Assembly: GCA_003478935.1 (NCBI GenBank)
Contig: QUFP01000010.1
Coordinates: 1-64,000, forward strand
DNA: 64,000 nt
Direction of reading: 5' to 3'
From: Firmicutes bacterium AF25-13AC
GTDB taxonomy: Bacteria; Bacillota; Clostridia; Lachnospirales; Lachnospiraceae
Shown: in pieces, positions 56,627 to 64,000 of the stretch
Numbering within the stretch: position 1 is the first letter of the stretch
Layout: the number at the start of each line of letters is the position of its first letter
The notes under the pieces: model-generated
What the model was told of the DNA's origin: nothing
Databases searched by the model: none
What the model saw: the letters and a program-made list of their open reading frames with translations, nothing else
Translations under genes and position numbers: made by a program

Positions 56627-57787
56627 CTATGCCAACGCTGACTGTAAAAATTCGTATACAGCTGCCTCAGTCTCTAAAATCTTGTCGACATTCGGATTTT
56701 GAACAAAGCCAACATGATCAAGAGAAGCTTCAATTGCCTCAATAATGCCCGGATATGACAATTTGTGATCAAGAAAACGGCTGACAGCAAACTCATTAGC
56801 TGCGTTGTATATTGTTGGTCTGTTTCCACCTTCTTTTCCAACTTTATAAGCAAGTGCCAGTCCAGGGAAGTTTTCAAAATCAGGTGCAAAGAAGCTGATG
56901 CTTCCAAGTTCTGCAAAATCGAGGCGTTTTCCAGGAAGATATCTTCTGTCTGGATATGTCAATGCTAACTGAATAGGAAGCTTCATATCAGGTGTGCCAA
57001 GCTGGGCAATAACAGCACCATCCTCAAACTGTACCATTGAATGGATAACAGACTGCGGCTGGATCACAACCTGAACCTGATCATATTCAACGCCAAAAAG
57101 CCACTTTGCTTCCATAACCTCTAATCCCTTATTTACCATGGTAGAAGAATCAATTGTAATCTTTCTTCCCATTACCCAGTTAGGATGCTTTAATGCATCC
57201 TCAGGGCGAATATTTTTCATCTGTTCTTTCGTCCATCCACGGAACGGTCCGCCAGATGCTGTCAGAAGAATTTTATCAATCTTGTGACCAGTTGATCCTT
57301 CTGGAGAACTTCCCATAAGTGACTGGAAAATAGCAGAATGCTCACTGTCTACTGGAAGCAGGCGCACCCCATACTGCTTGATCATCGGAATAATCAGATG
57401 ACCGGCAGTGACAAGTGTTTCCTTATTTGCAAGTGCGATATCTTTGCCTGCCTTAATAGCTGCTATTGTCGGACGGATTCCAATCATGCCGACAACTGCA
57501 GTGACAACGATCTGTGTTTCCGGGAATGCAGCTGCCTCAATAAGACCATCCATTCCGCTTACAATCGTTACATCAAGGTCGGCAACAGCCTGTTTTAATA
57601 GTTTTGCCGCATCTTCTTTATAAACACATACAAGCTTTGGATGAAATTCGCGAATCTGCTTTTCAAGCAGTTCAACATTACTTCCGGCGGCTAACACAGT
57701 TGCTTCCATATCTGGCTGGCTGCGAATAACCTCTAAGCTTTGTGTTCCAATAGAACCGGTAGATCCTAAAATGGCAATTTTTTTCAT
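56627..57787 (-). CDS. dxr: 1-deoxy-D-xylulose 5-phosphate reductoisomerase
   Basis: Dxr converts DXP to MEP with NADPH, the first committed step of isoprenoid synthesis. The protein begins MKKIAILGSTGSIGTQSLE, the NADPH loop, and contains ANKETLVTAG, PVDSEHSAIFQSL (metal-binding) and TASGGPFRG. Length 386 is standard. The frame extends to 57835, overlapping cdsA, but the ATG at 57787 has AAAGGCAGG upstream and the conserved N-terminus. Confidence 0.96.
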   Translation of the reverse strand: MKKIAILGSTGSIGTQSLEVIRSQPDMEATVLAAGSNVELLEKQIREFHPKLVCVYKEDAAKLLKQAVADLDVTIVSGMDGLIEAAAFPETQIVVTAVVGMIGIRPTIAAIKAGKDIALANKETLVTAGHLIIPMIKQYGVRLLPVDSEHSAIFQSLMGSSPEGSTGHKIDKILLTASGGPFRGWTKEQMKNIRPEDALKHPNWVMGRKITIDSSTMVNKGLEVMEAKWLFGVEYDQVQVVIQPQSVIHSMVQFEDGAVIAQLGTPDMKLPIQLALTYPDRRYLPGKRLDFAELGSISFFAPDFENFPGLALAYKVGKEGGNRPTIYNAANEFAVSRFLDHKLSYPGIIEAIEASLDHVGFVQNPNVDKILETEAAVYEFLQSALA

Positions 57788-57827
57788 TATAAAAACCTGC
57801 CTTTCTTCGTTAATAATTATTCTTCGC

Positions 57828-58637
57828 TTACGCAATACGCTGAAGCAGCGTTACGAGAATGTAGATTAACGGTGCTGTAAAAATAATACTGTCAAAACGA
57901 TCCATGATGCCGCCGTGTCCCGGAATCAGATTTCCATAATCTTTAATCTGGTACTGGCGTTTGATCGCAGAAGCGGAAAGATCTCCAAACATGGAGATAA
58001 AGCCGCCGCATGCACCAATAATGGCACAAAAAACAGCCGGATTTGAAAATTCAGTCAGATTTGTCTTGAAAATTGTTCCATAAAGCGCACCAATTAATGC
58101 ACTTCCTATAATTCCGCCGACTGCACCCTCGATTGATTTTTTTGGACTCAATACAGGTGTCATTTTATGTTTTCCAATCGCACGTCCAACTAAATATGCA
58201 CATGTATCACAGCCCCATGCGCTGATAAAGATCAGCCATACTGTGTAGGCACCATCATTGCTTATTCTTGTTTGGAAAATAAATGACATCATCAATGCCA
58301 CATATACCATTCCAAATGTTGCTTTTGCAATCTCTTCTGCCGTGAATTTTGGATAAGTAGCCACATATGAGACCATCATTGCCAAAAATCCTAAAACAAG
58401 TATAAGAATAACAAGATCATTTTTTCCTGCCAGAATGACAGATTCTATTCCGATTGCTGTCAGATAACCAACAAGCGCAGGAATCTTTTTTTCCATCTGA
58501 AAAACACGGTACAGCTCATACATGCCAACCAGGCTGATCAGAAGCATAAATAAATACAGAAGCGGGCCCGAGGCGATGATTGCACACATAGTCACTGCCA
58601 ACAGCACAATTCCGCTGATTGTTCTTGTAATAAACAT
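57828..58637 (-). CDS. cdsA: Phosphatidate cytidylyltransferase
   Basis: CdsA makes CDP-diacylglycerol, the precursor of anionic phospholipids. The 269-residue membrane protein has about seven to eight hydrophobic segments. The C-terminal signature is [12 protein letters not shown], then [30 protein letters not shown] residues ending in MDRFDS. It lies between uppS and dxr as in most Firmicutes. Confidence 0.94.
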   Translation of the reverse strand: MFITRTISGIVLLAVTMCAIIASGPLLYLFMLLISLVGMYELYRVFQMEKKIPALVGYLTAIGIESVILAGKNDLVILILVLGFLAMMVSYVATYPKFTAEEIAKATFGMVYVALMMSFIFQTRISNDGAYTVWLIFISAWGCDTCAYLVGRAIGKHKMTPVLSPKKSIEGAVGGIIGSALIGALYGTIFKTNLTEFSNPAVFCAIIGACGGFISMFGDLSASAIKRQYQIKDYGNLIPGHGGIMDRFDSIIFTAPLIYILVTLLQRIA

Positions 58638-58678
58638 AAATTTTTATGCCTTTCTGTAAGTAAAATGTTATATAAATC

Positions 58679-59398
58679 TTATTTGGTCAGACGGCCTCCA
58701 TAACGGCGCTCACGTTTTCCAAATGAATCTACTGCTTTTTGCAGCTCTTCTTTGTTGAAATCAGGCCACAAAACATCTGTCACATAAATTTCTGTGTAAG
58801 CCAGCTGCCAGAGCAAGAAATTTGACAGACGAAGCTCACCGCTTGTGCGAATTAAAAGATCTGGATCTGGCATATCTGCAGTATCCAGATAAGAGCCAAT
58901 TGTCTGCTCTGTAATAGCTGTAGGCTCGAGCTTTCCTGCTTTCACATCCTCTGCCATGCGAATCATTCCGCGGCGCATCTCATCTCTTGCACCATAGTTG
59001 ATCGCAATGGCAAATACCATGCGTGTATTATTTCTTGTCTCATACTCAAGCTTATTTAAACCCTTCACCAGATCTGGTGCAAAGCGGCTTCGCTCTCCTA
59101 TAATTTTAACACGTACATTCTCCTCTTCGGCTACCTTTAAAAGCTTTTTTATGTAAAAGCCCATAAGAACCATAAGCGCCGAAACTTCTTCCTCAGAGCG
59201 CTTCCAGTTTTCAGTGGAAAACGCATAAACAGTCAAATAGTCAATACCAAGATCAGCTGCATCGCGCACAGTTTGCTCTAGTACCTTACAGCCTTCTGCA
59301 TGACCCATTTTTCGCGGCAGCTTTCTGCGCTCAGCCCATCTGCCGTTTCCGTCCATAATGATCGCGACATGACGCGGAATCTTTTTTTGTTCATCCAT
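58679..59398 (-). CDS. uppS: Undecaprenyl diphosphate synthase
   Basis: UppS builds the C55 lipid carrier for cell-wall synthesis by cis-condensation of isopentenyl units. The 239-residue protein has the N-terminal VAIIMDGNGRWAERR motif with the catalytic Asp, plus LTVYAFSTENWKR, RTSGELRLSNFLLWQ and a C-terminal REGR-like GKRERRYGG. It links the isoprenoid genes of this operon to wall synthesis. Confidence 0.96.
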   Translation of the reverse strand: MDEQKKIPRHVAIIMDGNGRWAERRKLPRKMGHAEGCKVLEQTVRDAADLGIDYLTVYAFSTENWKRSEEEVSALMVLMGFYIKKLLKVAEEENVRVKIIGERSRFAPDLVKGLNKLEYETRNNTRMVFAIAINYGARDEMRRGMIRMAEDVKAGKLEPTAITEQTIGSYLDTADMPDPDLLIRTSGELRLSNFLLWQLAYTEIYVTDVLWPDFNKEELQKAVDSFGKRERRYGGRLTK

Positions 59399-59446
59399 AT
59401 GAGTACCTCACAGGTATAATCTTATTCTATCTTGTTACACAAAACA

Positions 59447-59467
59447 GGACAGGCAAAACGCCTGCCC
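59447..59467 (-). terminator. Terminator-like hairpin between frr and uppS
   Basis: On the minus strand GGGCAGGC-GTTTT-GCCTGTCC is followed by TGTTTTGTG. It may partly reduce read-through from pyrH-frr into uppS. Confidence 0.55.
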
Positions 59468-59483
59468 TGAAACTTTCTTATTA

Positions 59484-60038
59484 TTAGACAGTCATGATTT
59501 CCTTTGATTTATTCTCAACACTCTTGTCTATCTTTGCAACATATTTGTCGGTCATCTTCTGGATTTTCTCTTCGCCTTCCTTGCGCTCATCCTCAGTAAT
59601 GTCAGTTGACTTCTCCATCTTCTTTAAGGTATCGTTAGCATCACGGCGAACATTACGGACAGCAACCTTTGCAGCCTCACCCTTCTTCTTAATGTCCTTT
59701 ACTAATTCCTTACGTCTTTCCTCTGTAAGCTCTGGGAATACAAGGCGAATGCTTGTACCATCATTTGTTGGTGTGATTCCAAGATCAGATGCCAGAATAG
59801 CTTTCTCGATAGCCTTTAACAGACTCTTCTCCCACGGATTGATCTGGATGATTCTCGGCTCCGGAACTGAAATATTTCCTACCTGCTGCATAGGAGTTGG
59901 AGTTCCATAATATTCAACCATAATTCTGTTTAACAGATTTGGATTTGCACGTCCTGCACGGATATTGGAAAACTCGCCATCCAGATTTTCGCAGGTTTTT
60001 GTCATCTTCTCTTCACATTTTTTAATAACTTCCTTCAT
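59484..60038 (-). CDS. frr: Ribosome recycling factor
   Basis: RRF splits post-termination ribosomes with EF-G. The 184-residue protein has the typical IRAGRANPNLLNRIMVEYYG near residue 27 and the C-terminal helical bundle with VAVRNVRRDAND. It is immediately downstream of pyrH. Confidence 0.97.
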   Translation of the reverse strand: MKEVIKKCEEKMTKTCENLDGEFSNIRAGRANPNLLNRIMVEYYGTPTPMQQVGNISVPEPRIIQINPWEKSLLKAIEKAILASDLGITPTNDGTSIRLVFPELTEERRKELVKDIKKKGEAAKVAVRNVRRDANDTLKKMEKSTDITEDERKEGEEKIQKMTDKYVAKIDKSVENKSKEIMTV

Positions 60039-60081
60039 AGTTACGCTCCTTCGGTTTTATGGTTTTTAAATTTTTACATTT

Positions 60082-60786
60082 TCAGGCTGTTACATGAGTT
60101 CCTGTAATCTTGCCGTTTAATGCATTTGCAATGCTATTTTCTTCGTTTAAGCCAAATACAGCAAGCGGCATATGGTTTTCCATACACATGATAGATGCCG
60201 TCATATCAATAACAGCAAGGCGCTTATCTACGACCTCTTTAATAGTTACGGTATCATACTTGACAGCATCTGGATTCTTTGCCGGATCACTGTCATAAAC
60301 ACCGTCGATTGCCTTTGCAAGAAGGATAACGTCTGCCTCCATCTCAATAGCACGCAGTACAACACCAGTGTCAGTAGAAAAATATGGATGTCCGGTACCG
60401 CCTGCAAAGAAAACAACCTTTCCCTGTGCAAGTGCTTCATTTGCTGCATCCTTAGAAAACAGCTTTGTAAAGGTGCTGCAGGCAAATGGTGTGAAGATTT
60501 CAGTCTTCATGCCTGTGGTACGGAAGATTTCAGATACATAGATACAGTTCATAACAGTTGCTAACATACCAATCTGGTCTGCCTTTGGTCGATCAATTGC
60601 GTTGCTGGAACGGCCTCTCCAGAAGTTTCCGCCGCCAATTACAATTGCAACCTGTACGCCTTGGTCAACTGACAGCTTTACCTGTCTTGCAACGTCCTTT
60701 ACAACTTCTTCATCAAAACCAGTCTTTTTTTCACCAGCTAATGCTTCTCCGCTGAGCTTAAGCATAACTCTGCGCTGTTTTTCCAT
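60082..60786 (-). CDS. pyrH: UMP kinase
   Basis: PyrH phosphorylates UMP to UDP. The 234-residue amino-acid-kinase-fold protein has LKLSGEALAG at the start, VIGGGNFWRGR at about 55 and FFAGGTGHPYFSTDTG in the middle. The ATG at 60786 follows AAAGGACGAG; the frame opens at 60843 without a site. It is the first gene of the eight-gene leftward run to polC. rpsB and tsf, often upstream, are not present here. Confidence 0.95.
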   Translation of the reverse strand: MEKQRRVMLKLSGEALAGEKKTGFDEEVVKDVARQVKLSVDQGVQVAIVIGGGNFWRGRSSNAIDRPKADQIGMLATVMNCIYVSEIFRTTGMKTEIFTPFACSTFTKLFSKDAANEALAQGKVVFFAGGTGHPYFSTDTGVVLRAIEMEADVILLAKAIDGVYDSDPAKNPDAVKYDTVTIKEVVDKRLAVIDMTASIMCMENHMPLAVFGLNEENSIANALNGKITGTHVTA

Positions 60787-60851
60787 GTTTATCTCGTCCT
60801 TTCTGTGGGTTGTATCTTTGGTTATCATTTCACCTAGATACATATATCAGT

Positions 60852-60880
60852 ATCTTACCATACAGACTTTTAAAAATCAA
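60852..60880 (-). promoter_or_regulatory. pyrH operon promoter
   Basis: On the minus strand TTGATT (60880-60875), 17 nt and TAAGAT (60857-60852), about 65 nt before pyrH. Confidence 0.5.
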
Positions 60881-60895
60881 CTAAAATATGTAGCT

Positions 60896-61083
60896 GTTAC
60901 AGTTCACGCGTCATGCTAGATCTGGATAAATCTCATGCTTGCATGAAGATTTGACAGATCAGCAGGACGAAGTGGACGCCCGTTCATGAACAAAACAAAG
61001 TTGCGCGCAAACTTGTTTGCAGTTAGCAACGACGCACGGAACGTGCGGTTTTGCGAATGAATGGGCGTCCAGTGAACTGTAAC
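60896..61083 (+). repeat. Structured intergenic element D with 12-bp terminal inverted repeats
   Basis: This 188-nt element is bounded by GTTACAGTTCAC (60896-60907) and GTGAACTGTAAC (61072-61083). A long interrupted stem (about 60909-60969) is topped by CATG-CTTG-CATG, the same CUUG tetraloop as the elements at 20712 and 31804. A 15-bp stem (60973-60987 with 61057-61071) encloses smaller hairpins, including CGCACG-GAA-CGTGCG. It fills the pyrH-dapF gap. The rest of the 424-nt gap holds only the two promoters. Confidence 0.65.
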
Positions 61084-61149
61084 TAGTAATATGCAACCCG
61101 GAAGTTTTACGAAAGCCCTTAGGTGCGATGGTTTCTGATTTGATATCTG

Positions 61150-61178
61150 TTAAATTTCTGAGCAATACTGCATATAAT
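61150..61178 (+). promoter_or_regulatory. dapF promoter (weak -35)
   Basis: TTAAAT (61150-61155), 17 nt and a perfect TATAAT (61173-61178), about 30 nt before dapF. Confidence 0.45.
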
Positions 61179-61210
61179 GATATGAATCACATAAAATGGG
61201 TTGGAATCAG

Positions 61211-62023
61211 ATGAATTTAAAGTTTACAAAAATGCAGGCAACTGGAAATGATTATATCTTTGCAAATTTATTTGACGCAGACAATTTTAAAATATTTAAT
61301 GAGACAAATTGGAGTCAGATAGCAATACGTCTTAGTGACCGTCATTTTGGAATAGGTTCTGATGGTTTGATTTTAATTTGTCCATCAGACATCGCTGATT
61401 GTCGTATGCGCATGTTTAATGCTGATGGCTCTGAGGGAGCCATGTGCGGAAATGGAATACGCTGCTTAGGGAAATATGTATATGAACGCGGACTAATAAA
61501 AAAGCATATCATCTGCGTTGAGACAAAAAGTGGAATACGTACACTTTATCTTGATATTGAAGATGAAATGTATGTCAAATCAATTTGTGTTGATATGGGA
61601 GTCCCTGTTCTTTCTTCCAGTCTTGAAATTGGTTCTTTTTTTGTAACACCTGTATCAATGGGCAATCCTCATGCAGTATGTTTTGTTCCTAATTCTCCTT
61701 CTGAATATCCGGTTGAAAAGTGGGGACCATTTTTAGAGTGTCATCCACAATTAGGGGAACGCAGTAATGTTGAATTTGTTCAGATAGTTTCTCATAATAA
61801 GATTTGCCTTCGAATTTGGGAACGAGGTTCTAAAGAAACACTCTCATGCGGAACAGGTGCATGTGCAGCAGCTGTCTGTGCCATACAGCAAAAAGGAATG
61901 GAAAATAAGGTTTTTGCAGAGGTACCAGGCGGAACATTGACTATTAGCTGGAATGGCAATGGAGAAGCTGTTTTTTTAAGCGGACCAGCAGAGTTTATAT
62001 GTGATGTTTTTGCTGCAAACTGA
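61211..62023 (+). CDS. dapF: Diaminopimelate epimerase
   Basis: DapF interconverts LL- and meso-diaminopimelate for lysine and peptidoglycan. The 270-residue protein shows the two-domain symmetry with catalytic cysteines in GAMCGNGIRCLGKY and ETLSCGTGACAAAV. It begins MNLKFTKMQATGNDYIF. The ATG at 61211 gives the normal N-terminus; the one at 61196 adds five residues without a better ribosome-binding site. Confidence 0.95.
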   Translation: MNLKFTKMQATGNDYIFANLFDADNFKIFNETNWSQIAIRLSDRHFGIGSDGLILICPSDIADCRMRMFNADGSEGAMCGNGIRCLGKYVYERGLIKKHIICVETKSGIRTLYLDIEDEMYVKSICVDMGVPVLSSSLEIGSFFVTPVSMGNPHAVCFVPNSPSEYPVEKWGPFLECHPQLGERSNVEFVQIVSHNKICLRIWERGSKETLSCGTGACAAAVCAIQQKGMENKVFAEVPGGTLTISWNGNGEAVFLSGPAEFICDVFAAN

Positions 62024-62095
62024 ATATGATATTGCAGATATTGGCTGAATATGTTAAGATAAGTCAGATGCAAAAAAACAGGAGGAATGACATAA

Positions 62096-62716
62096 ATGCT
62101 TACTTTAAAAAATACATCTGTTATGAATTTTGAAAATGCCATCCGCGGAGCCAGAAATCCCTTAAACAGCTGGGGTCGTATGGACAGCCATACCGAACCT
62201 GACGGCAGCTTTGTTTTTGGACCAAATGATCTTGATCTGGCAATGCGTCTTGCAAAGGCAGGTTCTGACCATAGAAAATATCTGCGTATGGTTTTTGTCA
62301 GCGTTGATGTAACTGCACCACTTTACTGGTGGAAGGAATATGATACATATAAGGTAGCTACTGTTGCTAACTCGACAAGTACTATGCATAAAATCCACAG
62401 CAAACCATTTTCAATGGATGACTTCTCCTGCGATCATATGACAGACGGTACAAAAAAATTTATGGAAACAGTTGTTGCCGAGCTTGAAAACATCCGTCTT
62501 CGTTTTAAGGAGACAAAATCAAAGGATGACTGGTATGATATGATCCAGCTTCTTCCAAGTAGCTATAACCAGATGCGTACCTGTACATTTAATTATGAGA
62601 CATTAATCAATATCTATCGTGCAAGAAAGAATCATAAGCTGGCAGAGTGGCACACATTCTGTGATTGGATTGAAACACTTCCATATGCAGAACAGCTTAT
62701 AACATTTGAGCCTTAA
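62096..62716 (+). CDS. ThyX-like protein of unknown function
   Basis: I do not recognise this 206-residue protein with certainty. Its layout recalls flavin-dependent thymidylate synthase: an early LAMRLAKAGSDHRKYLRMVFVS stretch, then APLYWWKEYDTYK where ThyX has its nucleotide-binding RQWWRHR-type helix. A late FNYETLINIYRARKNHKLAEW resembles the C-terminal ThyX helix that reads substrate arginines. It lacks a clear ThyX RHR-x7-S motif, so activity is doubtful. The ribosome-binding site AGGAGG is present. It is convergent with dut, whose product dUMP would be the ThyX substrate, which makes the pairing suggestive. Function is not assigned. Confidence 0.6.
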   Translation: MLTLKNTSVMNFENAIRGARNPLNSWGRMDSHTEPDGSFVFGPNDLDLAMRLAKAGSDHRKYLRMVFVSVDVTAPLYWWKEYDTYKVATVANSTSTMHKIHSKPFSMDDFSCDHMTDGTKKFMETVVAELENIRLRFKETKSKDDWYDMIQLLPSSYNQMRTCTFNYETLINIYRARKNHKLAEWHTFCDWIETLPYAEQLITFEP

Positions 62717-62740
62717 ATGAGCCTTAAAATGGCTGTTATT

Positions 62741-62777
62741 AAAAAAGCGCCTCACATTTTTGTGAGACGCCTTTTTT
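62741..62777. terminator. Bidirectional terminator between ThyX-like gene and dut
   Basis: GCG-C-CTCAC pairs with GTGAG-A-CGC around an ATTTTT loop, with A6 before and T6 after. Confidence 0.78.
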
Positions 62778-62794
62778 AGATTTTTGTGCAACAA

Positions 62795-63229
62795 TTACTG
62801 CTTTCCAGTTGTTCCAAAACCGCCGCGGTCACAGCCTTCTAAATGCTCCACTTCTTCAAATTGAAGTGCTGGCTGATGTGCCATAATACGAAACTGGCAA
62901 ATTCTGTCATTTACGTGAATACATGTGTCGCGTACCGCCATCACAGGTACTTTCCATTCGTCATGATCACCGCAGTAGCTTTCATCAATCACACCCATAT
63001 GATTTGTCTGGATGAGACCGAAATTCTTAAATGTACTGCTTCTTGGAACAACATGTGCCTCATAGCCCTTTGGAAGTTGCACCGCAATACCAAGAGAAAT
63101 AAGACGAGCCTCTCCAGCCTTCATATTTACTTCCTCTGCGCTTCTTAGATCAATCCAATCAGATTTTCCGTCGATGAAACGGAGTTTTTCAATTTTGTCA
63201 CTCAAATAGCGAATTTTTAATGTTTCCAT
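62795..63229 (-). CDS. dut: dUTP diphosphatase (trimeric type)
   Basis: dUTPase hydrolyses dUTP to dUMP, keeping uracil out of DNA and feeding thymidylate synthesis. The five motifs are visible in the 144-residue protein: [40 protein letters not shown] and the C-terminal RGGFGTTG. It is 24 nt downstream of glyA on the same strand, so both may be cotranscribed. GlyA makes the methylene-folate used in thymidylate synthesis. Confidence 0.9.
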   Translation of the reverse strand: METLKIRYLSDKIEKLRFIDGKSDWIDLRSAEEVNMKAGEARLISLGIAVQLPKGYEAHVVPRSSTFKNFGLIQTNHMGVIDESYCGDHDEWKVPVMAVRDTCIHVNDRICQFRIMAHQPALQFEEVEHLEGCDRGGFGTTGKQ

Positions 63230-63253
63230 GATACCTCATTACTAAAATTACAA

Positions 63254-64000
63254 TTATTCGTATAACGGATATTTGTCAGTCAGGCTCTTAACAAGTGCCA
63301 TTGCTTCTTCTTTGTTTTTCTCCATATCGTCGATAACAAGAGAGATTGCCTGTGCGACAACATCCATATCAGCTGTATTAAAGCCTCTGGTTGTAACAGC
63401 GGCTGTTCCAAGACGGATACCACTTGTCGTAAATGCAGACTGTGGGTCATTCGGTACGGTGTTCTTATTGCATGTAATGTTGGCAGCATCAAGCATCTTT
63501 TCAGCCTGCTTTCCAGTTACACCCTTATTTATCAGATTTACGAGCATTAGATGATTATCTGTTCCGCCTGATACAAGCTCAAAGCCACGATTCATAAGGC
63601 CAGAAGCAAGTGCCTGCGCATTATCAATAATTCCCTGTGCATAAAGCTTGAATGACGGATCAAGTGCTTCCTTAAAGCAAACAGCCTTTCCTGCGATAAC
63701 ATGCATAAGCGGTCCGCCCTGAATGCCTGGGAAAATTGCCTTATTAAAGTTGTACTTTTTGTTAACCTCGTTGCTGCACATGATCATGCCGCCTCGCGGT
63801 CCGCGAAGTGTCTTATGAGTGGTTGTAGTAGTTACATGAGCGTAAGGAATTGGACTTTCATGAAGTCCAGCTGCGACAAGACCTGCGATATGTGCCATAT
63901 CAACCATTAAAACTGCGCCTACTTCATCTGCGATCTCACGGAAGCGCTTAAAGTCGATCTTTCTTGCGTAGGCAGAGGCACCGGCTACGATCATCTTTGG
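63254..64000 (-). CDS. glyA: Serine hydroxymethyltransferase (C-terminal part, cut by window edge)
   Basis: GlyA converts serine and tetrahydrofolate to glycine and methylene-tetrahydrofolate. The window holds the last 248 or so residues. They include [13 protein letters not shown], the PLP-binding lysine in [14 protein letters not shown], and [20 protein letters not shown]. The frame runs off the right end through [13 protein letters not shown], so the true start lies outside. It is followed by dut. Confidence 0.95.
   Translation of the reverse strand, partial: PKMIVAGASAYARKIDFKRFREIADEVGAVLMVDMAHIAGLVAAGLHESPIPYAHVTTTTTHKTLRGPRGGMIMCSNEVNKKYNFNKAIFPGIQGGPLMHVIAGKAVCFKEALDPSFKLYAQGIIDNAQALASGLMNRGFELVSGGTDNHLMLVNLINKGVTGKQAEKMLDAANITCNKNTVPNDPQSAFTTSGIRLGTAAVTTRGFNTADMDVVAQAISLVIDDMEKNKEEAMALVKSLTDKYPLYE

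Overview
The window looks like a chromosomal segment of a low-to-medium GC, Gram-positive anaerobe of the Clostridia, most likely Lachnospiraceae. I infer this from gene content and order: pyrH-frr-uppS-cdsA-dxr-rseP-ispG-polC, radical-SAM/DUF2344/rng-rplU-prp-rpmA-obgE-yhbY, an L27 with a Prp-cleaved N-terminus, PolC, DUF1846, spore genes (gpr, a GerM-domain lipoprotein) and an SmpB/tmRNA pair with the tag (A)ANNELAYAA. No species assignment is possible without a search. Nearly everything is core genome. There is no prophage, rRNA, tRNA, CRISPR array or insertion sequence; the only mobile-type gene is a small tyrosine recombinase at the left edge.

Layout. 0.1-4 kb: small recombinase, M28 aminopeptidase, polysaccharide deacetylase, YitT-family membrane protein. 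4-7.7 kb: phosphoketolase and an AraC-type regulator. 7.9-12.8 kb: arginine synthesis, argG divergent from argJ-argB-argD, with an ArgR-like site on the argJ promoter; argC and argH are absent. 12.9-19.7 kb: a small DMT transporter, then a comEA, response regulator, histidine kinase, GerM lipoprotein, comEC operon. 19.6-25 kb: PfkB kinase, holA, rpsT, gpr, a short ORF where SpoIIP is often found, pepT. 25-33 kb: tRNA/ribosome block ending in yqeK and rsfS, without nadD. 33-37 kb: lexA, LCP protein, TtcA-like protein, tyrosine recombinase. 37-43.8 kb: oleate hydratase and TetR regulator, ssrA/smpB, rnr, secG. 44-49.8 kb: prs, PPK2, GH36 alpha-galactosidase, DUF1846. 49.9-60.8 kb: polC and the isoprenoid/lipid/translation operon. 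61-64 kb: dapF, a ThyX-like unknown, dut, and glyA cut by the window edge.

Two things stand out. First, eight single-base breaks interrupt seven genes (xfp, argD, histidine kinase, comEC, prs, DUF1846, and polC twice). Every one is repaired by adding one base, and several sit in homopolymers. Because prs and polC are normally essential, I read these as sequencing or assembly deletions rather than real pseudogenes.

Second, there is a family of about 170-nt intergenic elements with complementary ends (20712-20881 and 31804-31971, plus a 15-nt fragment at 45176). The two full copies fold into the same three-hairpin architecture with different but compensating stem sequences and a shared CUUG tetraloop. 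A looser relative with the same tetraloop hairpin lies at 60896-61083. These are the best candidates for an undescribed structured RNA or miniature element. Other regulatory signals include a LexA box at lexA, an attenuator-like terminator in front of yitT, a structured leader in front of the TtcA-like gene, and twin perfect palindromes upstream of gpr.
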